Below, piece by piece: positions 1 to 13,009 of a stretch of DNA of 64,000 bases. Each line of letters opens with the position of its first letter. Positions within the stretch are counted from its first letter, which is position 1. This stretch comes from Castanea sativa (Eukaryota > Streptophyta > Magnoliopsida > Fagales > Fagaceae). Position numbers and translations under genes: made by a program. Location of the stretch: assembly GCF_040712315.1 (NCBI RefSeq), contig NC_134015.1, positions 9,816,945 through 9,880,944 of the forward strand, read 5' to 3'. The notes below the pieces were generated by a model. It saw nothing but the letters and a program-made list of their open reading frames with translations. It was not told where the DNA came from and did no database searches.

Positions 1-567
1 TAGTTTAAGTCTTAACAGGAGGTGCATTGTCATTGACTCATCGTTCCAAACTTGAAATATTTTATTTGCTCAAAAAAAAAAAAAAACTTGAAATATTTAT
101 GTTATTCTCTTCAATATATTTAACTGAATATCTTGACAAAAGAATAACATAAATATTGTGGGATTGACTCAGGGGTTGGTAGCGTGAATCAAACTTATCC
201 GCTAGAAGTGTTAAGTTAGTTTCAGTATTTATATTTTTTTCAATTTGATTTCTCTCAGGTCTTTCGCTTAGGATTGTAGTGGGCAACTAATTAAGTCTTT
301 GTTGTATCTTTCAGACGTTGTGGAGTCCTTTTGATTTTTATTTAGAAATTAGAAAAAGTTTTGGTTGTCAAAAATGGTGAACCTCTATTGTGGTTAGGGT
401 CAAAGAAACAAAAAGGCCAAAAAAAAAACATAAGTCAGAAAGAGAGGTCTCACCAAAGATTGTGAGCTTGAAACGAAAATGGAGAAAGAAAAGAAAAATG
501 CTACTAGTATATGAAACAGAAATATAAATAGATCTGGTGACCATCAACGAGTAGTGGCTTGAGTCTT

Positions 568-604
<37 letters not shown>

Positions 605-2633
605 CCAAATTTTCAATATAATATTTAATGAAGCCCACGTGGTAGGTTACGTGGCAAGCAACAATATTTTAATAAGATCATTAGCCACATCATATTTTCT
701 CATTCTCCACTTAACGGCAAAGACATTTTTAACACAATATCAAAAAGTTAGGGACTAAATTAATACATTCGAAAGGTTGAGGACTAAATTGACAAACAAC
801 ATAAAGGTTAAAGACCAAATATGTAGTTTACTTTTTTTTTTTTTATTGTCATTCATAAATAGTAGGTTGCTTTACTTACTTAATTTTCTTATAAATGTTA
901 CAAATGCAACAAATTTTTGGCATTTTTGCTTGAATTAACAATATTTATTACTAATGGGTTTGATTCATGTTACATCTAATGCTACTTTGATAAAGGTACA
1001 TGATCTCTACCTTTTATAAATCACTATTAAGTGAAATTTACAATTTCATTAAACATCTGTTATAAATTAATCGCATGCAAAATTTCACAACAATTGGATG
1101 CCATATACCATTTAAGTCTATAAGCTTATTTGTTTAGTATATTTAGAAATACAAATACACAAAAAAAAAAAGAAAAAGAACATTAACCTTGTCATTAATT
1201 ATTGAGTTTTCATTAATGGCTAATGACATTGATATTTGAAAAGCATGATAAACTAATATTTGGTAAGCATAAGGGGAGATGAGACCACACTAATCCCCAA
1301 CACCATTTCAAATTTCAGTTGTTATGTCCGCACCTAATTTATTCCCATTCTCAACCTCTCTCCTTCACACTTTCTTTCTCAGAATGTTTGATCCTTACTT
1401 TTGCACACCAAATTGACTAGCACTTGAGATTGGAGACGTTGTAGCACTAAAGAAGGTGAGGAATTCGTTGAGTTCTAGTGCCATATCAAACATACACAGA
1501 TCTATAAATGTTATTATTATTATTATGTCTATGCACTAGTTTTAATTTAGGATATATAACTACCAGTCTAATTCTAAAAATTCATTTTCTAAACAAACTA
1601 TATATATATATATAATCTAAAAAAGATTGTAAGCATATAAAAGGTATTAGAATTTATTAATGAAGTTTAAAAATATCATGATTTACCATTCTTTAGTAGG
1701 AAACAAGGTGAACAATGTTGTAACTGGATTAGGTACATTGGAATATAGTATTAAAAATATATTTTATCAACAAAAAAAAAGTTTTAAGAATCAAGAAAGT
1801 ACTATATTCTATCAAAATTTGTTTCTCCCACCCACAAAAAAAAAAAAAAAAAAATCCAATTTTATGATTCCTGAATTTTTATAAAAGTTATATCTAAAAA
1901 TTACTATTGTATAGTAATTTTGCATACCTGCCAAACGTCCTACATATTTTAGACGGAAACTCCAGTGATTTAAATTGAGTTTTCTGTGTGTGGGAGCAAA
2001 ATTTTTTAATGGAACATAGTACTTTCTTGATTCTTATAATTTTTTATATGATCATAAGTGCCTTACGTACCCATTTGTTTCTCTTTTTCGTTTCTTTTGT
2101 TTTTGAGAATTTTTTTTGGTCACAATGACATAGTCATAAGTTGAAACCAAAAAACAAAAGAACGTGTGTTTATCCTTAAAAAGTAACACCTTCTAGTCCT
2201 ATATAGAGTAGAAGTTATATAGATGAACTCTCCCAAGTGAACTTAACTTTAAAAGGAATGAAGACATTGTCTAACTTAGAAGCTTTCCTAGGGGTATTCT
2301 AAAGCCAAAACTGAATTTTTGTTCTTGTAAGTATTAAAAGCTGTTTTTGCAAGATTATTCTTACGCATGTATGTGATTTGTAATGTAAATGTCAAATGCA
2401 ATATATTTTGGGCCTAATAATTAGTTGGTGGTTTTCACTTAAATTAATACATTTTTGTTAGATTTATTGCCAAATGAATTGGGTTTAAGTTAAATTTAGT
2501 GAAAGTTATAAAAAAGTTACATCACTCTATTAACTTTTATTAAATTTCAATTTTGTTGAAACCATTGTTTGATTAAATATCTTCAGTAGGTTTATCATGC
2601 ATACAAAACTTCACAACAATTATTGTCATTAAA
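1..2633. other. AT-rich intergenic DNA, no gene seen
   Basis: No exon or family motif was recognised on either strand. The stretch holds a (GA)n run at 571-601, A/T homopolymers, and near 730-830 phrases of the 'gggactaaatt / gaccaaat' type that are common in degenerate plant transposon sequence. All ORFs here are short, low in complexity and end in homopolymers. Confidence 0.5.
571..601. repeat. (GA)n microsatellite
   Basis: About fifteen uninterrupted AG dinucleotides. Confidence 0.95.
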
Positions 2634-2848
2634 GGTCTGTTTGGAATCTACTTATTTGACTAAAACTGAAATTTTTTTGCTGAAAGTACTGTAGATAAAG
2701 GTAAAAGTTAGCTGAAATAGTATAGTGAAACCCATGAATAGTACCAAAAAGTGCAGTGAGACTCATGAATAGTAGCAAAAATAAGCTGAATAGTAAAATA
2801 AGCTGAATAGTAAAATAAGTTGATAAAATTAATCTGCCAAACGGACAC
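2634..2848. mobile_element. MITE-like element with short inverted ends
   Basis: The left end reads gtctgtttgg and the right end reads ccaaacggac, imperfect inverse complements about 215 bp apart. The interior repeats 'aagctgaatagtaaaat' in tandem near 2780-2820, with the ATGAATAGTA/GTGAATAGTA motifs often seen in plant MITEs of this kind. The flanks share TAAA-like sequence, but the target duplication is not sharp, so I do not assign a superfamily. The boundaries are good to a few bases. Confidence 0.55.
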
Positions 2849-3290
2849 TAAATCTCTATGAGTTTATTTTTCATTATATTTTAAAATTAAAAAAATACTA
2901 TAATTTAAGTTCTTCATAGATAAGTGAATTTGTAGTATTCAAATTCCAAATCACCTTGATATTTGTAATATCCAAATATTACATTATGGGAAAAAACTAA
3001 CAAGTAGTATAATTTTGTAAAAGTTAACGTAAATGTAACTTGAATGCAATTCCTATCAAATATTTGTCTTGCCTTATATTAAAAAGTTGTAAGGATATAT
3101 CATTGCTTGGGACATGAGGAAGACATTGGAAAGAACTTGGAATTACTTGACTCTTGAGAAAGCATCTGAATTGTAAGGTTTAGCTTTTTTGTTGCTCCAC
3201 TTGTATGTTTTGAATGTTGTTGACCATGATACTTATACTCGGTGGCAGTTTAATGTATTTAGGAGCCTAAAGAGAGTACTAAATTGAGAC

Positions 3291-3292
<2 letters not shown>

Positions 3293-3341
<49 letters not shown>
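3293..3341. repeat. (TA)n microsatellite
   Basis: About 24 perfect TA units. Confidence 0.95.
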
Positions 3342-3344
<3 letters not shown>

Positions 3345-3824
3345 AATATGATTTAAAAAAAATTAATATTAATTTTTACTTAAACTCTATTCTCTTGTTT
3401 TTTTAGATGAAAAAATTACTAATTAAAATTATATATTTTTATTATACTAGCATTTATTTTTTAATAGGTAATATAATAAAAAATCTTTTGGGGTGGGTGA
3501 CTTGGCCCCCTTGTTCCTAAGATAGGTCCGTCCCAGTAGACATGGCTTATTTGCTTATCAATTCACTACTAACAATTCTCAAAATTGATCCTTTAAATTA
3601 TTCCCTAAAGTACACTTTTGACATTTTAAGTTTAAAGTTATTTCATTTTCCACCTTATAGTTTATTTTGGCTCAAACAAGTTTTTTTTTTTTTTTTTTGC
3701 TGTAACATAATTTGTGGTACCCATAATAGCTTAAAGCTGCATCTAAGTAGCTTTTACAATAAAAACACTTGTCACATGTTACAAAAGGCTGTAGGTGTAA
3801 GATTTTATTTTTTGAAAAATATTA

Positions 3825-4174
3825 CTCTCTCCGTCCCACTTTGTTTGTCCTATTTAAAAAGTCAAACTTTTTAAGGAAACATCATTTATTGTCTTGTCTG
3901 CCTTATAAAAATGTATAAGTTTACAAAACTACCCTTAAATAAATTTATCAGCTTTAAAAAAAAAAAAAATTTCTTAGTGAGGCAACTCAAAAGGTGTCCC
4001 AATTAGATTGATTTAAAAAAAATATTAGTTAGGTTTCTTTTCAAATAGTTTTGAAAATAAAGTAGGGTATAATAGGAACATTAGTAAACTAATAACTTTT
4101 ATTTTTAGAAACATGACAATATTTTGGGACATCTCAAAATGGAATAGAAGACAAACAAAGTGGGATGGAGGGAG
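3825..4174. mobile_element. Stowaway-like (Tc1/mariner) MITE
   Basis: The left end is ctctctccgtcccactttg and the right end is caaagtgggatggaggga, an inverted repeat that continues inward (tttgtttgtcct versus agacaaacaaag). Both ends are flanked by TA (3823-3824 and 4175-4176). The CTCCCTCCGTCCCA-type terminus with a TA target duplication is the Stowaway hallmark. It is 350 bp long with no coding capacity. The equivalent sites at 11950 and 46290 lack it, so it arrived after the duplication. Confidence 0.88.
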
Positions 4175-4480
4175 TAATTGTTTCACATTCACTCACATTC
4201 ATTATTTCCCACACATATCCAAATTGATATGAAAATATCCATATTTTAATACATAAAAGAGGATGTGTGAGAATCAAAACCCTTCAAGTTTCGTTACTTT
4301 GTAACCAAAATAACTTTCAAGTTATCAAAATTAAAAAAACTTTCAAGTTATCAAAATTAAAAAAACTTTCAAGTTTTAATGGTGAAATGAAAACCTTAAT
4401 AGCTTCATCATTTGCTTTAATAAATATCTATAGTAACCAGAATTTTCTATTTGTCACCTAAAAAGAATTTAGGATGAACA

Positions 4481-4510
4481 CCCCCCCCCCCCCCCCCCCC
4501 GGCGGCGGGG
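4481..4510. repeat. C20 homopolymer followed by a G-rich decamer
   Basis: Twenty consecutive C are followed directly by ggcggcgggg, in DNA that is otherwise about two-thirds A+T. Such a tract can form i-motif or G-quadruplex structures. A sequencing or assembly artefact is possible, and the run length is uncertain. Confidence 0.85.
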
Positions 4511-4746
4511 ATTCTTCCTGAAATGTCCCATGGGTGGGTATTATAGCATCTATGTTTCTTTCTTAAATGCTTTGCCTAATATAGGGGAAAAAGAGAGAGT
4601 AGCCTGTCCTGTTATAGAAAAACAGCCTTGACACCAAAAAAAGAAAAAAAAAAGGAAAAACTTTACAATTCACGCCACTTAACAATTACCATAGTAATAT
4701 TAACTTCTCTTTTTTAAGTTTTTATATTGTCCAAGTTGTCAATTTG

Positions 4747-4834
4747 GTGTTGATGTGTGAGTGTATTCCCTTATCTCATCCCCTTCCCCTATATATATAT
4801 GTGTGTGTGTGTGTGTGTTTCTCAAAAAAAAAAA
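4747..4834 (+). mobile_element. short retroposed tail with A-run and target duplication
   Basis: An 88-bp insert ending in (TA)n-(GT)n-poly-A is bounded by a 14-bp direct repeat, aagttgtcaatttg, at 4733-4746 and 4835-4848. An A-tail plus a direct repeat is the signature of LINE-mediated retroposition. The body is too short to tell a 5'-truncated LINE from a SINE tail. Confidence 0.6.
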
Positions 4835-5990
4835 AAGTTGTCAATTTGATAATTACCATACATTGCACTTTAGTGCTTAACTCCAAAAAATATATATTTA
4901 TATTCACAACCATTTGAGTTATTCTACAACTCAAGTCAACCAATACTACACGTCTTTCACAACTATCCTATGTGGAAGACTATGACTTATTGTCTGTCAC
5001 TTTCACATACCTGTATACAATTTTACAGGTTATTGCTATACTCTTACATATTTAGATTGATTTATTTAGATTAATATTTTACTTTGATTGTTAGTGACTA
5101 TGCAACAGTTTCAAAATATGAAGAAAAAAGAAAAGAAAAAGTCAAAGGCTATTCAGTAAATTAAACCTAGTATGAAAAATAAATTATAGTTTACATCTAC
5201 ATTTATATTAAATTTTGTATGACAATTACAATTGTTTACAGCTTTTTATTCATTTGGATATTGATATCGATTAATTTTTTTAAGGTTATTTTTGCTTAAT
5301 ATTTTCTTTAAATATTGTCCCTCCTAAACTAAAATTCTAGCTCTGCCTTTGGAGTGAAGAATTTAGCTTCAACTAATCTATGTGTGAGAAAATATCATAT
5401 ATGCCTCTGAACAGGACCATGATTTACAGTTCAATAAATTTAAAGCCATAATGAATATGATGAATAGGGAGAACTTTATATATGTTACTAATTTAAAGGA
5501 AGAGTACTGGGGGTGTTGGATTTTCAAAAATAAAGCGTGAATCTAAAAAAGAATGCTTAAAATCAATTGAATATACTAAATAAACATGGTCTTATTTCAG
5601 GGCCTTTTACCATTCTAATTAATGATTATTACTCCATTACTATCTAACAAAGCATAGTTATGGAACTCCATATCTTATCATGTACCGCACAAGTTTGTTA
5701 TGTAGATCTTACATATTCAACAAGAATGAACTTGCCATAAGAAATATACGCAATTGCAATCATGATATGCTACAACAAGAAAAACAATCTCGTCTAAGTT
5801 AACAACTTTACACAATAAACACACAAAGAGTAGGTAAATCTGTATATAAACAAACAATAATATGTTTTAGCATAACGATCTACATCCATAATGAAAAAGT
5901 TATTGATGGTTGTATATTTTATATCATATCTTGTGTGTTACGTTACAATAATTCAATGGAGAGTATTTATAGTGGACTAAATTCTTTACT

Positions 5991-7029
5991 GACCATAGAC
6001 TCCTCTTTCTTTTCTTTTTTAAAATTTTTTTTTTTTTAATTTTGAGAATTAACTATATACTAACCTAACGTTACAACAGTTGCTCTAGTGGTATTAGATA
6101 CTATTAATTTTCAAATTTCAAGGATAAAGAAAGTAAAACGAAGGAAAAATATGATCCACACAACAATCAAACCTCACAAAACTCCATCAACACAACCCAC
6201 AAAACCGACCAATTTCATGGTAATGGAAATTCACCCTACACAGTTGCATGGCCAAGTTGGGACAAGTCCCGATGACTCATGATTAAACCATGACAATGCA
6301 CCACTTGCACATCGTATTTTGTTGTTTCACTACTCAAACATACATAGACCAAAACTGTGTCGCCACCATATCCTCCACCCCAATTGGTATCAACTCTAAG
6401 GCATGAATTGCTATTTTTAGTGTTAGAGAGAAAAAAAAAAAGGAAAAAAAGGAAAAGGAAAAAAATTGAGTTATTTTACTAAAAAATAAAAAGTGATGAG
6501 AATTAAACACACTTTAGAAAGATGTAGTTTCAAATAAAAAATTTATGTCGTTTTGAGCTTATTTGACATTGATTTAACGTCTAAACGGAATCAAACTTGG
6601 GGGATTAAAATAAAAAATTTAACACTTAAGGGACCGAAAAAAAAAATCTCAAACTTTAAAGGGCCAAAATGTAATTTAATCAAAGATAAAAGTGTAATGC
6701 CAGTTCTAGATGCAAGGAGCGCAACAATTATTTAAAATTCATTTGATTTTAGAAACCAATTGTATTTTAGCATTGATCCATCGGATTTTATCTTATTAGC
6801 TAATTAGTAATTTATTGAATTTTCTAGAGTCAATGCTATTTTAATTATTATTTAATAATTGAGCTTTGGTAAAAGTCAATTACGGTCAGAGTTCAGTCAT
6901 AGTAGTCTATATAAGTGCACTATGTGCTTTAATGAGGACAAGTTTTTAATCCTTGCTTGGTGTTGATTCCTAGATATATTTTATTTTTCTGTTTGCAAAA
7001 TTGAGTTTTTAAAAGCAATTTCCGCTGGA
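5991..7029. other. intergenic insertion between duplicated GPI-gene 3' flanks
   Basis: This AT-rich stretch lies between two versions of the same GPI-gene 3' flank (about 5500-5850 and 7030-7310). It contains purine-rich runs near 6430-6470 and transposon-like 'gggaccgaaaa / gggccaaaatg' phrases near 6600-6680. Nothing coding is supported. Confidence 0.45.
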
Positions 7030-7350
7030 AAGCATGAACTAGAAAAGATGCTTTAAATCAATTGAAGAAACTAATGAATAAAAAGGTCATGTTTCTGGGC
7101 CTTCACCCCTTAATTATTACTCCATTACTAAAGCATAGTAATGGAACTCCATATTTTATTCATGTACTGCACAAGTTTATTATGCAGTTCTTACATATTC
7201 AGCAAGAATGAACTTGCCATAAGAAATATGCACAATTACAATCATAATATGTTACAAAAAGAGAAACAATCCCTGCCAAGTTCACAACTTTACCCAAAAA
7301 GCATGTAAAAAGAAAATAAATTTGTATAAATCACAGGCACCTGGAGCATT

Positions 7351-9451
7351 TCAGCTCACTGAAACAAGCAACAATCCAATGAACAAAGCCAACATGTAGT
7401 TACCCATACTGATATTTGCAATCAAAGAAGCAGCACCAGAAAAGTTTCCGGATGTTGTGTTAGTGCTCAAAACAACCACCATCCAATTATTCTCAGAGGC
7501 AATCCCAGCCCCGGTGTAGTTTGAATTATTCAAATATTTTGCATATTGAGATTTTGTATAATTAGAAAACACTACAATTGGGTCTAATCTAGGCACACAA
7601 ACAGGCAAAATGATCCCACCAACTGCGTGTTTGTCTTTTATGTCACACTTATGCAGGAGCTTGTCAAAGTCAGTGACATTAGGCTTCGTGCCTGGAGTAG
7701 AGCTGTGGTTAAAGGCGTTTTCACAAGTTCCCTTCTTTTTTAACTGGCCTGCAATTTTATTAGCTAGGCAAGCTGCATTGCTGTTGTCAGTGAAGTTGTT
7801 GAGATGTAGTGACCTCCTGTAACCATTAAGGTCATCCCAGAGATATGTTTGAGCTGTAGATGTAAAAATTGCATTCGTTAGAACTAATAGGGTGAAGATT
7901 AAATAAGTAATGCACCAAAGTTAGCCTATTTAGCAGTGATCTTCTCTATGTTCTACAACTAGATACCAATATTAATTATTAATCTGATACTTTGATGGAA
8001 TTCAATTGGTGAAGAAGTGGGAAGGCATCAGCCATACGAAATTAAAAAAGACAACAAATGCCATTTTGATAATTTTGATCTTAACAGGATAGTTAGGTAA
8101 AGCTATATGAAAAAAAAGAGAAGCAATCGTTGTGTTTTCCTGAAAGCACCAAATACTTTTGTAAAGCCTCAAATACTTTTGTAAAGCCTGTTACTCATCA
8201 AGATATAAAATGGTCTAATTAAGTGCTCAATTCTTCTTATGCAGGCTATCCTATTCTGCCGAAAAATTATTTTAAGCACTGTTTCAATAACTTTATCAAA
8301 CTTTCATGACTTTTAAAAAAGGTTGCTGACTGATGGTTTTGGATTTTGTTTGATTAGTTTAACAAAGAATTAGTTTAGCAACTCAATGAATTTCTTTTTT
8401 AAGATCCAATATTATCCTTGATACTCAAGGACCATTGATTGGAATTGAGCACATGCATGTTTCAAATTGAATTTCATGCTTCAAGTTGAGGAATTGGCTT
8501 GCCTAAGAACACAAAGTAAAACTCACATTGATAATGATACCATTAAGACCAAACAACTGTAATTACCACACATACCATTAGTCTTAGCCCAAAAAAAAAA
8601 AAAAACACATAACCTAGTCTAGATTCACGGTAATCACTTGTAATCTTTTTTGCAATTTCATTTTATTTGAAATCATATTTTCTGCCACTTTTTAAAATAA
8701 TATATCATATTTTACTACTTCTATTAACATTAATTTGTGATTTTTCCTCTACATTTTTTCATTCTCTTGACTCGAACACACGAAACCACAAGTATTTCTC
8801 ACTTGTGTATTAATTGCTCCCCTCTACGTAAGATCAAACCATCTTAATATCTTATATGGCTTTTACTTATCTTTTCATCAGCAAGGACCACTCTCTATCT
8901 TTTTTATCAGTCTTCGCCATAGTTCTTCAAATTGAAAATTATACTCCTACTTTATAGGATACGTTGTAGTCCTCTAAATAGAAAATGTTATCTTTCAAAT
9001 TGAAAGTCCCTACATGTACTATATCCCATATCACAACATTTTTTTCAAGGTAGAACAAACTGGTCTTGTCACTGTATTTGAAACTCAAAGTAATAGATTC
9101 AGTATTCTATATATATACTAATAGGTAAAACTGAGAGAAAATCTAATTAAATTTCAAATTGGAATTCAATTAGAGTATAATTTTGCGTCACGTGTCCCAT
9201 CTAATATAAATTTTTGTGCTAAGTGAGCTAATTCAATGTAAAAATTAGATTTCAATTAGAGTTTAATTTTGCGACATGTGTCCCATTTAATTTAAGTTTT
9301 AAATTTTTTTTTATGCCAAATGAGTTAATTTAGTGTAAAAAAATGAGGAGTCCAATATAAGCAAACCATAAAAAATATAATTTTTGAATGATTTTATATT
9401 TATAAGCCCCCCCTTTTTTTTATAGAACTAAATACAATTCACGTTTATAAG

Positions 9452-9521
<70 letters not shown>

Positions 9522-9737
9522 CATCTAATCGAAATTTTTTAATTTTTATGCCAAATGAGTTAATTTAGTGTAGAAAACGAAGAATCCAATATAAATTAAT
9601 CATAAAAAACATAATCATATATCTAAGACTATATATAAAATTAGAGGAATAGAGAGTTTGAATGGTTTTATATTTATGAGCCTTTTTTTTTTGTATAACT
9701 AAAAACAATTCAAATTTATAATTCATCTATATATATG

Positions 9738-9783
<46 letters not shown>

Positions 9784-10670
9784 TAGGTAAAATTTAGAGA
9801 AAATTCAATTAAATTCTACAATTGAAGTCCAATTTCCTAAATTATTTATTTTTATAAAGAGTTTTATTTCTTAATTTTGGGATCAAATATGGGATTATAT
9901 CATAAATATCCATTCAAGTAAGTTATTGTGTACAAAAACCAAAAAGTCTAAAATTAATGAACATAAAAATATTTAAAAATTGATAATTTACATTTTTTAC
10001 CTAATAACATTCTTACAAGACTTTTTAAAGAGTTAAAAAAAATGAAAATGACTATAAATAATATTTAAATTATATATGTAAGAATTATATTTTGCATATT
10101 AATGTGTATCTTTTAAGTATATTCATGCATATGCATAGGATTATAAGCTAATTTAAACTAAAAAACAAAATATTTAGGGCACTTGAAAGTAACTGAGACT
10201 ATGAATAATAGTAATAATAATTAACCACTATGTATGTCATATATTCTTGACCCACCAACATTTTCCCTTCAATCTCCTAATTCTTTTATAATTTTAAACT
10301 TTAGGATTTTGCTATAAACCCATTTTAAAAAAAAAAATAGAAGAATAAAGAAAACAAGCATTGGATTCTACTAATATTACTTAAAACAAGATAGTGAAGC
10401 AATTATGCAACTTTTCATGCATATCTTCAACGACAGCTTAAGTAAATTAAACTATATATGAAAAATATACTATATATATATATATATTATATGTAAAATA
10501 GTATATTATTATACAATTTTTTTATTTATACATATATTTATTACTTAATATTTATTTATATATTAATAGAGAGAGAGAGAGAGAGTACCATCACAATCAC
10601 TCATTGCGTTGCCTTGCAGTTGCACAACATGAAGAACAAGCAAAACAAGGCTAAGTTTAAGGATGGCCAT
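7351..10670 (-). CDS. GPI-anchored secreted protein, At5g19250/At3g06035-like; two exons, 194 aa
   Basis: Exon 1 is 10670-10589 and exon 2 is 7853-7351, joined by a 2.7-kb GT-AG intron; the split Ala codon keeps the frame and the 585-nt CDS is open. The start MAILKLSLVLLVLHVV is a signal peptide (about residues 1-22). The mature part has the conserved 'GYRRSLHLNNFT', 'AACLANKIA' and 'LPVCVPRLDP' motifs, spaced Cys residues and many N-X-S/T sites. It ends in a hydrophobic tail (NYMLALFIGLLLVSVS) after small residues, as in GPI-anchored proteins. The family is plant-specific with no defined biochemical activity; this member should sit on the outer plasma-membrane face. It diverges from the dead EBM to its right. 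This is the only intact copy; copies C and D are broken. The intron is full of TA microsatellites and internal repeats. I am confident of the family and of the splice model. Confidence 0.88.
9454..9780. repeat. TA microsatellites and direct repeat inside the GPI-gene intron
   Basis: Long TA runs lie at 9454-9517 and 9735-9780. Around them a segment starting 'gccaaatgagttaatttag' occurs at about 9315 and again at about 9550, each followed by related AT-rich text. This is a diverged internal direct duplication about 235 bp apart. Confidence 0.8.
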
Positions 10671-13009
10671 GGTTTCAGACTTGAGAGCTGTGCCTTGTGA
10701 TGAGCAGTATATAAAAAATAAAAATACTATAATAAGAACACATTAATAGACAAAGAATACAAGAACTTGTAACTTTTCTTAGCTATAGTTGTCCTTAGAA
10801 TCTCTGCTTTTTTGTCAGTTTGCCGTGCATGTCAAGGTGCTCTAGGTTCCCTCTCTTTTTCTTGTACCAGTAACAAGCGAAGTTGGATTCTCTTACGGCG
10901 ATAGTTTAAAAGATATTTTTGGTAATGCATTGCGCTTACAGTATATCATTGCAAAGAGAGACATTTTAACGCGAAAATTCTTGCTTTGAAAGTATTAATA
11001 GTTGCCGTTACAATTACCTTGCCTTTTCAAAATTTTTGCTCTTAAACTTTAATATCTCTGGCAAATTAGTCCTTCGATTTGTTGTTGTCTATAAAATTGC
11101 TGATAAAGTTTCGAATTTTAGTGACAAAAAAGTCAAGAGTCTTACAGATTAATTAGTTGACATTTTTTAGTGTTTTTAAGACATTCAAGATTTAAATATT
11201 CGTTTCCCGTTGTAATTATTAAATTAAAGAAAACACTATAATGAGATGAAAACTAGACTTTCAGATGAAAATGACAATTCAGCCAAACGTAAAGGACGTA
11301 CTTTATATTTTAGCTGAAAAAAAAATGATTGGCATGAATTATATAAAAAAATGTTGATAAATAGAAACATATGTGTGCTCATTCTTAATATCATCTTCTT
11401 AATATATATATATATTAAAGGAAGCACACGTATGCATGTCAATGAATATGAAATGATCTTAAAATAGAAAGAAAGGAATAACTTTAATCGAAGATCCTTT
11501 GGCTGTTATTTCTTGATTTGTCTTTAATTTCCTAATTATTAGTAATTTCCTAATTATTAGTAAAAGATTCCTGCTTTACTAAATGATGAAAGAGACGTGA
11601 AAGTGAAACTCAAAAAAGCAGTTTTAAAAAAGAGAAATCATATTAAAGAGGCCTCCATGTAGCCATCCCTTATCAATTCACTACCAGCAATTTTCAAAAT
11701 TGATCATTTAAATAATTCACTAAAGTATGCTTTTGTACCCTTTAAATTTGGGATTATTTCATTTTGAACTTTTACCTATTAATTAATTAATTAAGTAATT
11801 ATTTTATTTTGGCTCAAACAGTCGTTGCCTTGTTTGTAACATAATATGTGGTCTCCATTATAACTTGGAGCCGTGTCCAAGTAGCTTTTAAAAGACACTT
11901 GCCACACGTTACAAAAAGCTACAACTTAAGGTTTTAAGTTTTATTACTTATACACTAGTTGCTAATCCGTGCGGTGTACAGAAAAATTCAAAAAAAATGT
12001 TCAAGAAATTCATTTTTTGTTTTAATTCATCGTCCTCTAGATTGATGAAAGCTATAAGATTAACTCATAAACTACCTTTAGTCCTTCACTGAAAATCCCC
12101 AAATTTCACCTGGAAACAAAACCCTAACATTCCCAAATCAACTCGTGTTCGTCCTTGTGTTCTTCCCCAACATCCAACTTGAAAACCGTAACATTCCCCT
12201 GGGAAAACCATTTCCCTGAAACTTGAAAACTGATAATTTGAGAAATCATAGTGAGTTAGAACGATAATGACTTTTATCGTAGCTGATAATCTGAGAAGTG
12301 CATATCTATTTCTCTCTATGTGTGTATCTTTGTATTTGGCAGTGACACATGAGGGTCATGTGAGGGCTAAATGGGCGGGAAAATGAGATGGCAGGGTCAT
12401 GTGGGTGTAAGTGGGACACGCTGGATTTTTAATTATTATTATTATTAATTTTTTTGTTTTGGTAAACTGGATACTCAATTAAACTTAGGAAACATAGAGA
12501 TTTTAATTATTATTTTAATAAAGGGGTTTGACACGCTGGACCTCCGTTTGCCACCTCCGCTTTTTTTGTTACTGGATTGACGGCAGAGACTATTTTAAAA
12601 ACGATTTTTAAAAATCACGAACTGACTTAAAAGCGAAATCAATTTATGGACCAAAATCGAGAATAAGCTAAAAATGTAAGGACCAAAAATACATTTTCGC
12701 ATTTTTTAATTAAAATTATGACGTGTCATCTTTTAAGAGTCAAATAAAAAAATTTATTATTGTTTTATTAGCCACGTCAGTATTTAGTATGCTAACAGTG
12801 AACTCCGTTTGTTACGTAGAACTTTTCTATTAATGAGTTGACGCTAGAGACCAAAATGAAAATGATTTTATATTTTTAGGAACTTACGTAAGTGCAAAAT
12901 CAATTTAGAAACCAAAATGAGATTAGACCCAAAATGTAGGAATCGAAAATATATTATTATTTATTTTTTACCCAATCACAAGTTATTATAAAAAAAAAAC
13001 TCATTCCAC
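10671..13009. other. shared upstream region between the GPI gene and EBM1
   Basis: Bases 10770-10950 are GPI-gene upstream DNA that recurs at 37928-38130 and 45400-45620 around the phrase ttgccgtgcatgtcaaggtg. Bases 11360-11560 recur at 38405-38660 and 47060-47340. Bases 11660-11960 recur at 3541 and 46030. From 12590 to 12960 a block with 'ggaccaaaa(t)' phrases is repeated about 240 bp further on, as in old transposon DNA. No gene was recognised. Confidence 0.5.

Larger units (their letters stand above)
4479..5447. other. insertion absent from the paralogous block, starting at a poly-C tract
   Basis: The paralogue at 46553-46575 runs directly from 'aggatgaa' to 'gccacaatgaatac'. Here the same two phrases are separated by about 965 bp that begins with C20 (4481-4500) followed by ggcggcgggg. 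I see no terminal inverted repeats or coding domain in the insert. Confidence 0.55.
3541..5990 (-). other. relict flank of the GPI-anchored gene (duplicated block)
   Basis: Three stretches match DNA seen elsewhere around GPI-gene copies. Bases 3541-3822 resemble 11660-11960 and 46030-46290; they share phrases such as aaaattgatc, ggctcaaaca and gtagctttta. Bases 4180-4478 resemble 46290-46560. Bases 5448-5850 resemble 7030-7310 (the 3' flank of the intact GPI gene) and 46600-46970. No coding exon of the GPI gene survives between them. I read this as the remains of another module copy, now interrupted by a Stowaway-like MITE (3825-4174) and by a roughly 965-bp insertion (4479-5447). The orientation is inferred from the intact gene. 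Confidence 0.6.
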
